Shown here: positions 1 through 6,968 of the stretch, one piece after another
How positions within the stretch are numbered: position 1 is the stretch's first letter
How the letters are laid out: every line of letters begins with the position of its first letter
Assembly: GCA_964427535.1 (NCBI GenBank)
Contig: CAYRVF010000061.1
Coordinates: forward strand, 1 to 30,908
DNA length: 30,908 bases
Direction: 5' to 3'
Origin: CAYRVF01 sp964427535
GTDB taxonomy: Bacteria; Chloroflexota; Ktedonobacteria; Ktedonobacterales; JADMIN01
Made by a program: the position numbers and the translations under genes
Notes under the pieces: model-generated
The model's input: only the letters and a program-made list of their open reading frames with translations
Told to the model about the DNA's origin: nothing
The model's database searches: none

Positions 1-296
1 TCGGCATCCTGCGCTCGATGGGCGCGACCGGGCGCAACGTCGCCTCCGTATTCTGGACCGAAGGGCTCTCGCTGACCGGGCTGGCCTGGGCCGTCGCCGT
101 CGTGCTCGGCATCCCGGCGGCGTACGGGTTCGTCGCCATCCTGGGGAAGCTGCTCATCGCGGTGCCCTTCGCCTTCAATCCGGTGAGTCTGCTGGCGATG
201 CTGGTCTTCCTCGTGGCGGTCGCCTCGCTGGCGAGCCTCGCTCCAGTCTGGGGCGCGTCGCGCATGCGCATCGCCCAGACCCTGCGCTACGAATAG
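1..296 (+). CDS. ABC transporter permease, FtsX/MacB type (C-terminal fragment)
   Basis: The 5' end lies outside the window. The frame is open from base 3 and ends with TAG at 294-296. The visible 97 residues begin with the GILRSMGAT motif that follows the large extracytoplasmic loop in FtsX/MacB-family permeases. Two hydrophobic membrane segments follow, then a conserved-looking tail with Pro-x-x-x-Ala-Ser-Arg and a final Leu-Arg-Tyr-Glu. Such permeases work with a LolD/MacB-type ATPase in lipoprotein, peptide or lipid export or in mechanotransmission; the substrate cannot be told from this fragment. The ATPase partner is presumably upstream. A strong hairpin directly downstream suggests this is the last gene of its operon. 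The family call is confident; the function is not. Confidence 0.85.
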   Translation, partial: GILRSMGATGRNVASVFWTEGLSLTGLAWAVAVVLGIPAAYGFVAILGKLLIAVPFAFNPVSLLAMLVFLVAVASLASLAPVWGASRMRIAQTLRYE

Positions 297-321
297 GCTC
301 CCCATTGGTCTATCACTCGAT

Positions 322-359
322 GGCCCGGCTCAACCGCACCGAATGGGTTGAGCCGGGCC
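322..359 (+). terminator. Hairpin terminator after the ABC permease
   Basis: Two perfect 14-base arms (322-335 and 346-359) are separated by a 10-base loop, 25 bases after the permease stop. The stem is very G/C-rich. Only a short T-poor stretch follows, so it is a strong hairpin without a classical U-tract. Confidence 0.6.
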
Positions 360-445
360 GTTCGACGTAGCCGCCAGGCCACGCCGACCGTCTTCGCACA
401 CCACTACAAATCGCAGACTCCCCAACCGCCGCATCATCATGTTGC

Positions 446-473
446 GTGACATTCTCACCCGAGATGTGTCACA
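446..473 (+). promoter_or_regulatory. Dyad GTGACA-N15-TGTCAC, possible ECF-type promoter element
   Basis: The 273-base stretch between the permease and the next gene holds the terminator hairpin and this dyad. The arms are GTGACA at 446-451 and TGTCAC at 467-472. The right arm continues as TGTCACA, the heptamer reported as the -35 element of ECF41 sigma-factor promoters, and an ECF41 gene lies about 2 kb downstream. The expected CGTC -10 element is not at 15-17 bases, so assignment as a promoter is weak. Confidence 0.2.
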
Positions 474-569
474 AGACGACCCCCTCAACCCTCTCTCAGT
501 GCGAGAGACGGAAACACTGGCGTCCGCATCCATAGGACGCCACTCCACCACAGTTCGGGGGGATCACAC

Positions 570-869
570 ATGAACATGATGGTCAGCATTGGCTTCGTCC
601 AGGGGCAGCGGGACGCTATCGCGGCGCTGTTGCCAGCCGAACAGGCGCGCGTCGCGGAGTTGCGGGAGCAGGGAGCGATACAGGCGATCTTCATCGAGGC
701 GGATCGCTCGCACATCTGGCTGGTTCTGCCGGGCGAGTCGCAGGAGGACGTGCGACAGACGCTGTCCACTCTGCCGCTCTATCCCTACATGGAGCTGGAG
801 TTGACACCACTGCTTGAGCTCAACCAGGCACAACCGCGCCAGGCGCCGCAGGAGACACGCGCTCATTAA
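570..869 (+). CDS. Muconolactone isomerase-like / YciI-like small protein
   Basis: A 99-residue protein with the predicted beta-alpha-beta pattern of the dimeric alpha-beta barrel (ferredoxin-like) superfamily. A long helix holds a QARVAELREQG-type segment, followed by an IWLVL strand and a PLYPYMELELTPL strand. This arrangement resembles muconolactone delta-isomerase-like proteins, about 90-100 residues long, that are often annotated in catabolic or stress gene groups. A GGGGG run lies 8 bases before the ATG. It is followed closely by a YceI gene and a hydrolase on the same strand, so the three probably form one transcription unit. Catalytic residues cannot be assigned, and ring-lactone isomerisation is not demonstrated. 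It could equally be a binding or antibiotic-monooxygenase-like member of the fold. Confidence 0.65.
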   Translation: MNMMVSIGFVQGQRDAIAALLPAEQARVAELREQGAIQAIFIEADRSHIWLVLPGESQEDVRQTLSTLPLYPYMELELTPLLELNQAQPRQAPQETRAH

Positions 870-924
870 GGCATCCCGTGCCGCCGAGCACGTCACGCTT
901 TCTCAGAGGAAGAGAGCAGAAGCT

Positions 925-1500
925 ATGCAAACGTACACGATTGATGCGAGTCAGACCGTCATTTCGGCGATGGTGCGGCGTGTCCTGCATTCACGAGGCA
1001 GATTTGCCCGTGTTGCCGGAACCGTACAGGTAGACGAGAACGGAGCGCCACGAGCCGTCGAGGTGTCAGTCGATTCGCGGGCCTTCCGGACAGGAATCGC
1101 GATCCGTGACGCCCACCTGCGGACCGCCGAATTCCTGGACGCCGGGCGCTACCCGCTGGCCGTCTACACCAGCCAGGACATCGAGGCGATCGGGCAGGAT
1201 CACTACACGATCCGCGGGCAACTGCTCCTGCGCGGGCAGGCGCGCAGCGTCGCGCTCCAGGCGACGGTGATACCCGGCGTCGAGCGAGACGGCGCGCGAC
1301 ACATCTTTGCCAGCGGCGTCGTGAGCCGCGCGGCGTTTGGCATTCCTTCGGGAGCGTTGCGGCGCCGGTCATTCCTGAACGCGATCATTGGCGACGAGGT
1401 GTATGTCACCGCCGACATGGTGCTGCGGCCGGTACACGAGCAGATAGCGGCCGATGCCAGCGGTGCGGCACTGGCAGGCGCTCTCAGCTCCGGCTCATAG
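925..1500 (+). CDS. YceI family lipid-binding-like protein
   Basis: The chosen start is ATG 925, preceded by a GAGGAAGAGAG Shine-Dalgarno region; the frame stays open upstream but that part is a low-complexity Arg-rich stretch overlapping the previous gene. The product has 191 residues, close to the usual YceI size. It shows family hallmarks: an early YTIDASQT strand, SRGRFARVAGTV, VDSRAFRTG, a DAHLRTAEFLDAGRYP segment (the conserved D-x-H-L-x-x-x-x-F-x-D/A-x-x-x-P signature) and a late FGIPSG segment. YceI proteins fold as lipocalin-like beta barrels that bind polyisoprenoid or amide-like ligands. No signal peptide is visible, so this member is probably cytoplasmic. The next gene begins close by, consistent with an operon. 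Confidence 0.85.
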   Translation: MQTYTIDASQTVISAMVRRVLHSRGRFARVAGTVQVDENGAPRAVEVSVDSRAFRTGIAIRDAHLRTAEFLDAGRYPLAVYTSQDIEAIGQDHYTIRGQLLLRGQARSVALQATVIPGVERDGARHIFASGVVSRAAFGIPSGALRRRSFLNAIIGDEVYVTADMVLRPVHEQIAADASGAALAGALSSGS

Positions 1501-1562
1501 TGTCGTCCCATCAGAGAGGTGCGCTGCCCGCGCGGGTGGCGCACCCGCAATTGAGGTCATCC

Positions 1563-2543
1563 ATGCCTACCTATGCGTTACCGATGCCTGTCATACCCGG
1601 CGGCGTCGCTTTTCCCACCGCGCGCCCGCCCTGGCTCGACGAGCGGCTGTACCCCTTCGAGAGCCATTTCGTAGGGGTTGAGGGTAATCGTATCCACTAT
1701 ATCGATGCGGGCAGTGGGCCGGTGCTGCTCTTCCTGCATCCGGGCGTCGGCTGGTCGTTCACCTTCCGCGATGTTATCACGGAGCTACGCGACCACTTCC
1801 GCTGCATCGCGCTGGATCTGCCTGGTTACGGTCTCTCACCCGCTCGTCCGAGCTTCTGGCACACGCTGACGGGCGACTCGCGGCTGCTCGAACGATTCAT
1901 CGAGACACTGGGGCTGTCGGACGTCACGCTCTTCGGGCAGGACATCACCGGCTCGGTTGCACTGGGTGTTGTCGCGCGCAGGCCCGAGCGGTTCCGCGCC
2001 GTCATCGTCGGTCCGGGGTTCGCCTGGCCGCTCGACGAGTATCCCGGCATCGAGCGCATGGTGCGACTCGTCGGCTCACCTGCCGCCCGCCAACTGGGCG
2101 TCTCCACCAACTTCTTTCTGGAGTACTACCTCAGCGCCATCACCAAGGCATCCGGCGAGCACTTCTCGGCAGCGGAGAAGCGGGCCTATCGCGGGCCGAT
2201 GGCTGACCGCTCGGTGCGACGCTTCCCGCACGACCTCTTCGCGAGCGCGGTGCGCAGCCGCGACTACTTGGACGATCTGGAGCGGCGATTGAGCGCCCTC
2301 GATACACTGCCCGCGCTGCTGCTCTTCGGCGAGACCGACAGGCTGGTGAAGCTGGGCTGGCTGGAGCGCTTCGAGCGCATCTTCGCGCGGCACCGGTCCG
2401 TCGTGCTGATGGGCGCGCACCACTTCCCCCAGGAATACGACGCATCCGCCGTTGCCAGCGAGATTCGCGACTGGTGGTCCGACGTGGTCGCACATACTCC
2501 GGCTGAAGCGGTGAGCGCGAGGCAGGCAGTGTCTTCCAGCTAG
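1563..2543 (+). CDS. Alpha/beta hydrolase, haloalkane dehalogenase/epoxide hydrolase-like
   Basis: The start is placed at ATG 1563 because GAGG at 1553-1556 is 6 bases away; an upstream GTG at 1500 overlaps the yceI-like stop but has no ribosome site. The 326-residue protein shows an oxyanion-region HPGVGW (59-64), a nucleophile elbow GQDITG with Asp127, a likely acid in GETD (Asp259) and a catalytic His in GAHHFPQE (His286/287). An Asp nucleophile and the H-F-x-Q-E tail are typical of haloalkane dehalogenases and epoxide hydrolases. The residue after Asp127 is Ile where dehalogenases normally carry a halide-binding Trp, so true dehalogenation is doubtful. It follows the YceI gene and precedes an ECF sigma gene on the same strand. 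Confidence 0.8.
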   Translation: MPTYALPMPVIPGGVAFPTARPPWLDERLYPFESHFVGVEGNRIHYIDAGSGPVLLFLHPGVGWSFTFRDVITELRDHFRCIALDLPGYGLSPARPSFWHTLTGDSRLLERFIETLGLSDVTLFGQDITGSVALGVVARRPERFRAVIVGPGFAWPLDEYPGIERMVRLVGSPAARQLGVSTNFFLEYYLSAITKASGEHFSAAEKRAYRGPMADRSVRRFPHDLFASAVRSRDYLDDLERRLSALDTLPALLLFGETDRLVKLGWLERFERIFARHRSVVLMGAHHFPQEYDASAVASEIRDWWSDVVAHTPAEAVSARQAVSSS

Positions 2544-2582
2544 GGAGCGTTCTGGTCGCCGAATAGAGGCGGGAGGATGGAC

Positions 2583-3455
2583 ATGGCTGAATCGTTCGAG
2601 ACGTACCGGGCGTATCTGTTCAGCATCGCCTACCGCATGCTCGGCAGCGCGATGGATGCCGAAGACGTCGTGCAGGAGACCTTTCTGCGCTACCGCACCA
2701 CGCCGCCGGAGGAGATTCGCTCGCTCAAAGCCTTTCTGACCACCATCCTCACGCGCCTATGCGTGGATCAGCTGCATCTGGCTCGCCGCCAGCGCGAAAG
2801 CTACTTGGGTCCGTGGCTGCCCGAGCCGATCAACACGGCGGATGGGCTCGCGGCGGTCAGTCCAGAGGCGCGGATGGATACCTACGAGTCGATCTCACTC
2901 GCGTTTCTGGTGCTGCTGGAACAGCTCGCGCCTGTCGAGCGGGCAGTCTTCCTCCTGCGCGACATCTTCGAGTACGACTACGCCGAGATCGCGACGATCC
3001 TCGGCAAGAGCGAGGCAGCGTGCCGCCAGTCGTACAGCCGGGCGAAGAAGCATCTGGCGACGCATCGGCCGCGTTTCTCCGCGCCAGCCGCCACGCACCA
3101 GCAGATGCTGACCGCATTCGTCGGTGCGGTGCAGGCGGGCGATATGGAGACGCTGACGGACCTGCTCGCCGAAGACGTGACCCTCTGGGCCGATGGCGGG
3201 GGCAAGGTCAGAGGCGCGGCCACGCATCCGCTGGTGGGCCGCGACCGCGTAGCGCGGTTCAGTGTGGGCAGCACGCGCCGGTTCGTGCCCGAGGGCTCCT
3301 GGATCGAGTTGACCGAGCTCAACCGGCAACCGGCGCTGGTCCTCCGCTCCGCTGCCGACGGTCGGGCGTTGGTAGCGCTGACGATCGAGGTCGACGGCGG
3401 GCGCATTCAGACCGTCCGCATCGTCGCCAACCCGGATAAGCTCGCTCGCACGTGA
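2583..3455 (+). CDS. ECF41-family RNA polymerase sigma factor with C-terminal SnoaL-like domain
   Basis: A 290-residue sigma factor. ATG 2583 is preferred over ATG 2577 because GGAGG at 2572-2576 is then 6 bases away. Region 2 lies at about residues 5-70 (with DAEDVVQETFLR) and region 4 at about 100-160 (APVERAVFLLRDIFEYDYAEIA, then a helix-turn-helix). A NTF2/SnoaL-like domain occupies about 170-290. The three diagnostic ECF41 motifs are present: WLPEP (78-82), DGGGK (204-208) and NPDKL (283-287). In this family the fused C-terminal domain replaces a separate anti-sigma factor and modulates activity. Known ECF41 genes neighbour small COE-type genes (carboxymuconolactone decarboxylase, oxidoreductase or epimerase); here the neighbours are an MIase-like protein, a hydrolase and a SnoaL-like protein. 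Confidence 0.93.
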   Translation: MAESFETYRAYLFSIAYRMLGSAMDAEDVVQETFLRYRTTPPEEIRSLKAFLTTILTRLCVDQLHLARRQRESYLGPWLPEPINTADGLAAVSPEARMDTYESISLAFLVLLEQLAPVERAVFLLRDIFEYDYAEIATILGKSEAACRQSYSRAKKHLATHRPRFSAPAATHQQMLTAFVGAVQAGDMETLTDLLAEDVTLWADGGGKVRGAATHPLVGRDRVARFSVGSTRRFVPEGSWIELTELNRQPALVLRSAADGRALVALTIEVDGGRIQTVRIVANPDKLART

Positions 3456-3481
3456 CGGTGGACGTGCCGCATGACGTCTGC

Positions 3482-4024
3482 CTATGCGCCGCGCACCGCC
3501 CGCTGATACCGGGCGAGCTGGTCCGCGTCAGCAAGCGAAACGTGATGATAGACCTGGCGCCAGCCGCCCTGTTCGGAGATGAAGCGAAAGACGCAGATGG
3601 AGCGAACCTCGGAGAGCTCGGACATCGCCTCGTGCTCGCCGTCGGGCGTGTAAGTGCCGCGTTCCCGCCCGGTGAAGACGACCATGTCAGGCGTCACATA
3701 GGCCACGATGTCGTCGACAACGGTCTGTACCTGCGCCGGCCCCGAGAACATGCGCGCAGAGACCGCAGCGATGCTTGCGCTGCCGCGAACGACGCCGCCG
3801 ACCGGGCTGTAGATCTGGACGAGGGGATCGTCGGCCCAGATGCGCTGGTAGAGGTCCTGCGACCGGGTGTTGAAGGCATGATAGAATGTCTCGAGCGCCG
3901 CACGCGCCCCGGCGATGCCTGGCACAGCGGTCTCGGCAAGCATGTTCTGCTCGCCGCGCACGATCACCCCGTCCAGCGCGGTCGCCACCGCGCGATCATC
4001 TGCATTGGCGTTTGTCTGCATCAT
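3482..4024 (-). CDS. SnoaL-like / NTF2-fold protein
   Basis: The start is set at the first of two adjacent ATGs (4024 reading leftwards), behind a GGAGGAGAG ribosome site; a further upstream ATG at 4096 would add a Gly/Leu-rich stretch of 24 residues. The 180-residue product has a cone-shaped NTF2-like pattern: helix ARAALETFYHAFNTR, then LYQRIWADDPLVQIYSP, VRGSASIAAV, a VVFTGRERGTY strand and a final WRQVYHHVSLADADQL. The DPLVQIYSP and HHVS elements match SnoaL_3/DUF4440-type proteins. No enzyme activity can be named. It converges on the ECF41 gene with a gap of 26 bases, so it is separately transcribed, and its fold echoes the C-terminal domain of that sigma factor. Confidence 0.7.
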   Translation of the reverse strand: MMQTNANADDRAVATALDGVIVRGEQNMLAETAVPGIAGARAALETFYHAFNTRSQDLYQRIWADDPLVQIYSPVGGVVRGSASIAAVSARMFSGPAQVQTVVDDIVAYVTPDMVVFTGRERGTYTPDGEHEAMSELSEVRSICVFRFISEQGGWRQVYHHVSLADADQLARYQRAVRGA

Positions 4025-4591
4025 CGGCTCTCCTCCTCCACCAAGCCGTTCGCCCAGCGCTAGCAACAGCGGGACTCGCAACGCCCGTGTACGCACTTCG
4101 CCCCATCTGTGCGACGGCGCTGGTCATGGCGGCTCATGGCCGCGTGCTCCGGAGCCTCAGCCTGTGAGATACCCTTCCGGAAGCCTATCCAGGTTCCGTT
4201 ATATCACTCATCGCCGTGCCTCCTGCCGCTCCGTTGGCGGCTTGTACGGAGTCGCAGCGCACCGTCGTCATGTGACCATCGTCCGAGGCCCGGGGCGTGG
4301 CATGTTGCAGGGAGTGTCGTTCTACACCAGTGCACTGTGACCCGTATAAAACCATCCAAAAACGATTTGCCGGACTCTCCCAGGTACAGGTATTAAAAAT
4401 TCGCGACGGCGACACCGCGCATCACGCAGGCACGGCACTCCCTGACCGCCATCCACGGTCGGGCCGCGTCAGCATGCCCTGTGCTGTCGCTTGTGTCGCA
4501 TGCTCCCGCCAACGCGAACGACTCTGGCGCATCCACGACGCCGCCGAGGTCACTGGCCTGTGCGGTCTCGGCGAGGAAGAAAGGTGCCTCC
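4025..4591. other. Intergenic region upstream of mftA
   Basis: This 567-base stretch separates two divergent genes and holds no convincing coding sequence. It contains A/T-rich islands around 4340-4400 that stand out from the GC-rich surroundings and would suit promoters. No palindrome resembling a TetR (MftR) operator was obvious. Confidence 0.5.
4367..4396 (+). promoter_or_regulatory. Candidate mftA promoter
   Basis: TTGCCG at 4367-4372 and TATTAA at 4391-4396 are separated by 18 bases. They lie in the most A/T-rich part of the intergenic region, about 195 bases before the mftA start. A second possible -10 (TATAAA at 4345-4350) lacks a matching -35. Confidence 0.35.
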
Positions 4592-4801
4592 ATGTCGGAA
4601 CAGCTCACGCCTACCGTGCCGACGCTCACTCCTGCCGCAACTATTACCCAGGAGGCGCCCACTTCGGCTGCCGTCCTCGACGCTCCCACCGTTCCCCAGT
4701 CGGTCAGCCCCGAGAGCGAGCACGACTCCGTCTCCGACGAGCAGTTGGAGGAACTGCTCATCCGCGAGATCACTATCGACGGCATGTGCGGCGTGTATTA
4801 G
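4592..4801 (+). CDS. mftA: Mycofactocin precursor peptide MftA
   Basis: A 69-residue peptide starting at ATG 4592, 7 bases after AAGG. The C-terminus reads ELLIREITIDGMCGVY. The terminal IDGMCGVY is the near-invariant MftA signature, and the last two residues, Val-Tyr, are the part that becomes the redox cofactor mycofactocin after decarboxylation and cross-linking by MftC. The first 45 or so residues are rich in Pro, Thr, Ser and Ala, followed by an acidic stretch (SDEQLEELL) that would serve as the leader recognised by MftB. Typical MftA peptides are shorter, often around 30-60 residues, so this has an extended N-terminus. It is the first gene of the cluster and is followed by mftB and mftC on the same strand. 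Confidence 0.97.
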   Translation: MSEQLTPTVPTLTPAATITQEAPTSAAVLDAPTVPQSVSPESEHDSVSDEQLEELLIREITIDGMCGVY

Positions 4802-4821
4802 CTGCCTCCGCCCCCTGACCT

Positions 4822-4852
4822 CCTTCCCCTGGCTGACGCCGGGAGAGGGGGA
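4822..4852 (+). repeat. Imperfect palindrome between mftA and mftB
   Basis: A C-rich arm and a G-rich arm flank GGC-TGAC-GCC (4831-4840). It sits in the 85-base gap between the precursor and mftB. Its core matches one half of the palindromic unit at 17599-17614, so it belongs to the same dispersed repeat family. It may fold in the mRNA. Confidence 0.55.
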
Positions 4853-4886
4853 ATGCGTACGTCACGAGGTGGAAGGAGGGGCGGGT

Positions 4887-5153
4887 ATGCGCCGCGAGGA
4901 CCGTATCGCGCTGGCGCCGAAGGCCGCGCTCCGGCCGGAGCGGTTCGGCGCGCTGGTCTACACCTACGACGAGCGCCGGCTGCTGTTTCTCGACGAGAGC
5001 CTCTGCACGTTCGTCACCTCGGAAGGCGCGCGGAGTGTCGGCGAGATCGGCGATTCCCTGATCGCGGACGGCAAGCTCGACGAGGCAGGTCTCGCGCGTA
5101 TGCTGCTGCTGCTCGAAGGGCTGCGGCGAAAGGGGATTGTGCGTGTACTATGA
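4887..5153 (+). CDS. mftB: Mycofactocin biosynthesis chaperone MftB (PqqD-like RRE)
   Basis: An 88-residue protein starting at ATG 4887 behind AAGGAGGGG. It has the winged-helix RRE/PqqD-like pattern (RFGALVYTYDERRLLFLDESL, then helix-rich C-terminal half ending in GLRRKGIVRVL) and the expected MftB length. MftB binds the MftA leader and presents it to the radical SAM enzyme MftC. The position directly between mftA and mftC, with its last codons overlapping the mftC start, supports the assignment. A GC-rich hairpin precedes it. No unusual residues are apparent. Confidence 0.93.
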   Translation: MRREDRIALAPKAALRPERFGALVYTYDERRLLFLDESLCTFVTSEGARSVGEIGDSLIADGKLDEAGLARMLLLLEGLRRKGIVRVL

Positions 5154-6228
5154 CGAGCTGCGACGTGGGTTGAACGCCCCCATCTGCCTCACCTGGGAGA
5201 TGACCTACGCCTGCAATCTCAACTGCGTCCACTGCCTCTCGTCCTCCGGCAAGCGCATGGCGGACGAGCTGACCAGCCGCGAGGCGAAGCGGCTGCTCGA
5301 CGAGTGGGCCGAGATGAAGGTGTTCTACATCAACGTCGGCGGCGGCGAGCCGATGACACGCCCGGATTTCTTCGAGCTGATGGAGTACTCCGTCAACCAC
5401 GGTATCGGCGTGAAATTCAGCACGAACGGCACCCTCATCGACCGCAAAGCCGCAGAGTGGATCGCCAGCACCGACTACCTCGACGTGCAGATCAGCCTGG
5501 ACGGAGCGACGGCTGAGGTGAACGACCCTATTCGCGGGGAGGGCTCATACGAGCGGGCGCGACAGGCGATGGCGCTGCTCGCCGAGCGCGGCTTCCGCTT
5601 CAAGATCAACACCGTCGTGACGCGGCGCAGCTTCGACCAACTCGACGCCATGTATACGCTCGCCGGCAGCTACGGGGCAGAGCTGCGGGTGACACGCCTG
5701 CGTCCATCGGGCCGGGGTAGACTCACCTGGGACGCGCTGCACCTGACACAGGCGCAGAACCGCGAGATGTACGCCTGGCTCAAGCGCCACCCCGACGTGC
5801 TCACCGGCGACTCGTTCTTCCACCTCTCCGCGCTCGGTAGCGCGCTCGACGGCATGAACATGTGCGGCGCCGGGCGCATCGTCTGCTGCGTGGACCCGCG
5901 CGGCGACGTCTACGCCTGCCCCTTCGTGCTGACCGAGGAGTTCAAGGCAGGCAACGTGCGCGAGCAGAGCTTCTCCGACATCTGGCGCGACTCGCCGCTA
6001 TTCTCGCATCTGCGCGAGTGGCAGGTGGGCGGCACATGTCAAAGCTGCAACGCCTACGATAGCTGCCACGGCGGCTGCATGGCGGTCAAGCACTTCACCG
6101 ACACGCCGCTCGATGCGCCCGACCCCGAGTGCGTCTTCAAGCCCGAGACCAGCCCGACGACCACCATCCTGCCGCTCGCGCTGCACCCGCGCCCGGTCCG
6201 CAGACTCCCGATGGCGGGCATGCGGTGA
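5143..6228 (+). CDS. mftC: Mycofactocin radical SAM maturase MftC
   Basis: A 361-residue radical SAM/SPASM enzyme that oxidatively decarboxylates and then cross-links the C-terminal Val-Tyr of MftA. The start is GTG 5143, 7 bases after GAAAGGGG and overlapping the mftB end by 11 bases; a TTG at 5137 is too close to that site. The radical SAM cluster motif is C24-x3-C28-x2-C31 (YACNLNCVHC), GGGEP is at 66-70, and SPASM cysteines lie at 241, 248/249, 259, 299, 302, 308, 312 and 330. Segments such as APICLTWEMTYACNL, VQISLDGATAEVND, RLRPSGRGR and LTGDSFFHLS match known MftC closely. Cofactors are [4Fe-4S] clusters and SAM; location is cytoplasmic. Confidence 0.97.
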   Translation: MYYDELRRGLNAPICLTWEMTYACNLNCVHCLSSSGKRMADELTSREAKRLLDEWAEMKVFYINVGGGEPMTRPDFFELMEYSVNHGIGVKFSTNGTLIDRKAAEWIASTDYLDVQISLDGATAEVNDPIRGEGSYERARQAMALLAERGFRFKINTVVTRRSFDQLDAMYTLAGSYGAELRVTRLRPSGRGRLTWDALHLTQAQNREMYAWLKRHPDVLTGDSFFHLSALGSALDGMNMCGAGRIVCCVDPRGDVYACPFVLTEEFKAGNVREQSFSDIWRDSPLFSHLREWQVGGTCQSCNAYDSCHGGCMAVKHFTDTPLDAPDPECVFKPETSPTTTILPLALHPRPVRRLPMAGMR

Positions 6229-6230
6229 GG

Positions 6231-6359
6231 GCCTCATCCCCCTGGCCCCCTTCCCCTCGCAAGGGGAAGGGGGAGAGGACGTATGATGCCTGCGGGCAGC
6301 CGCCCAGAGCATTCAGTCCTCTCTCCTCTCCCCGCGGGGAGAGGGGTCGGGGGTGAGGC
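6231..6359 (+). repeat. Composite palindromic repeat, copy A
   Basis: A paired palindrome just after mftC. The outer ends are inverted copies (GCCTCATCCCCC at 6231 and GGGGGTGAGGC ending at 6358). The left inner hairpin has 12-base arms at 6246-6257 and 6262-6273 with a 4-base loop. The right inner hairpin is a perfect 20-base palindrome at 6325-6344. The same architecture recurs at 6789-6914, on the far side of the DUF559 gene. This resembles REP doublets (BIMEs). Confidence 0.85.
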
Positions 6360-6403
6360 CCTTTTTCTGGACCACATGAATCAATTTGACTCGGAGCGGC
6401 TCC

Positions 6404-6784
6404 GTGCAACCATTCCGTCCCAGCGTTGATCCAACTCCTGCGAAGGTCCAACGGGCTCGCGAGCTACGAGAGCAGATGACGCCGGAAGAACGCATGCTCT
6501 GGGACAGACTCAGGCGCTTCCGCACAATAGGATATACGTTCCGTCGCCAGCAGGTCATCGCAGGGTTCATCGCCGATTTCTACTGTCATGCAGTGCGTCT
6601 GGTAGTCGAGGTGGACGGCGACATACATGCTGGACAGCGCGAGTACGACGCGGAGCGTGACGTAGTCTTGAATAGCCATGATATGACCGTTCTCCGTATC
6701 ACAAATGACGATGTTCGGACGCGACTCGACGATGTCGTGCGGCGCATCGAGACGATGTGTCGCGAACGTGCTAGCGCACGATGA
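6404..6784 (+). CDS. DUF559 / Vsr-like endonuclease-domain protein
   Basis: The product of about 126 residues shows the DUF559 pattern: a helical start (ARELREQMTPEERMLWDRLR), a FRRQQVIAGFIADFYC strand region, then VRLVVEVDGDIHAGQREYDAERD and a final VLRITNDDV. The D-F-x(n)-E-V-D-G-D/x-H block resembles the PD-(D/E)xK/Vsr-type nuclease core, with Asp in IADF and Glu/Asp in VVEVDGD as likely metal ligands. Start choice is uncertain: GTG 6404 has GGAG 7 bases upstream, while TTG 6386 gives 132 residues. It interrupts the mft operon between mftC and mftF and lies between two copies of a composite palindrome that almost touch it on the 3' side. Function is unknown; a mobility or repeat-processing role is inferred only from the layout. 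Confidence 0.8.
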   Translation: MQPFRPSVDPTPAKVQRARELREQMTPEERMLWDRLRRFRTIGYTFRRQQVIAGFIADFYCHAVRLVVEVDGDIHAGQREYDAERDVVLNSHDMTVLRITNDDVRTRLDDVVRRIETMCRERASAR

Positions 6785-6788
6785 TGGA

Positions 6789-6914
6789 GCCTCATCCCCC
6801 AACCCCCTTGCCCTCGCAAGGTGAAGGGGGGAGTTCGGTTTCTGGCCTTCGGGCGACCGTCTCGACCCACGATCTCCCCTCTCCCCGCAGGGAGAGGGGC
6901 CGGGGGTGAGGCCC
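6789..6914 (+). repeat. Composite palindromic repeat, copy B
   Basis: This has the same order and orientation as the copy at 6231-6359. GCCTCATCCCCC starts at 6789, a hairpin spans 6803-6830, a hairpin with 10-base arms spans 6876-6899, and GGGGGTGAGGC ends near 6912. It begins 4 bases after the DUF559 stop. Its right end supplies an in-frame GTG (6906) to the mftF frame that is probably not used. Confidence 0.85.
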
Positions 6915-6968
6915 CACAACGGTTGGGCCGATGTGCTCTCCACGACTGGCACGACGAGGAACAGCACC

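Noticed and set aside
467..495. A complete ECF41 promoter (TGTCACA plus CGTC)
   Set aside because: CGTC is absent at 15-17 bases from TGTCACA, so only the -35-like half is present.
6906..6968. Extending mftF upstream to GTG 6906
   Set aside because: That start lies inside the palindromic repeat and has no proper ribosome site; ATG 6969 fits better.
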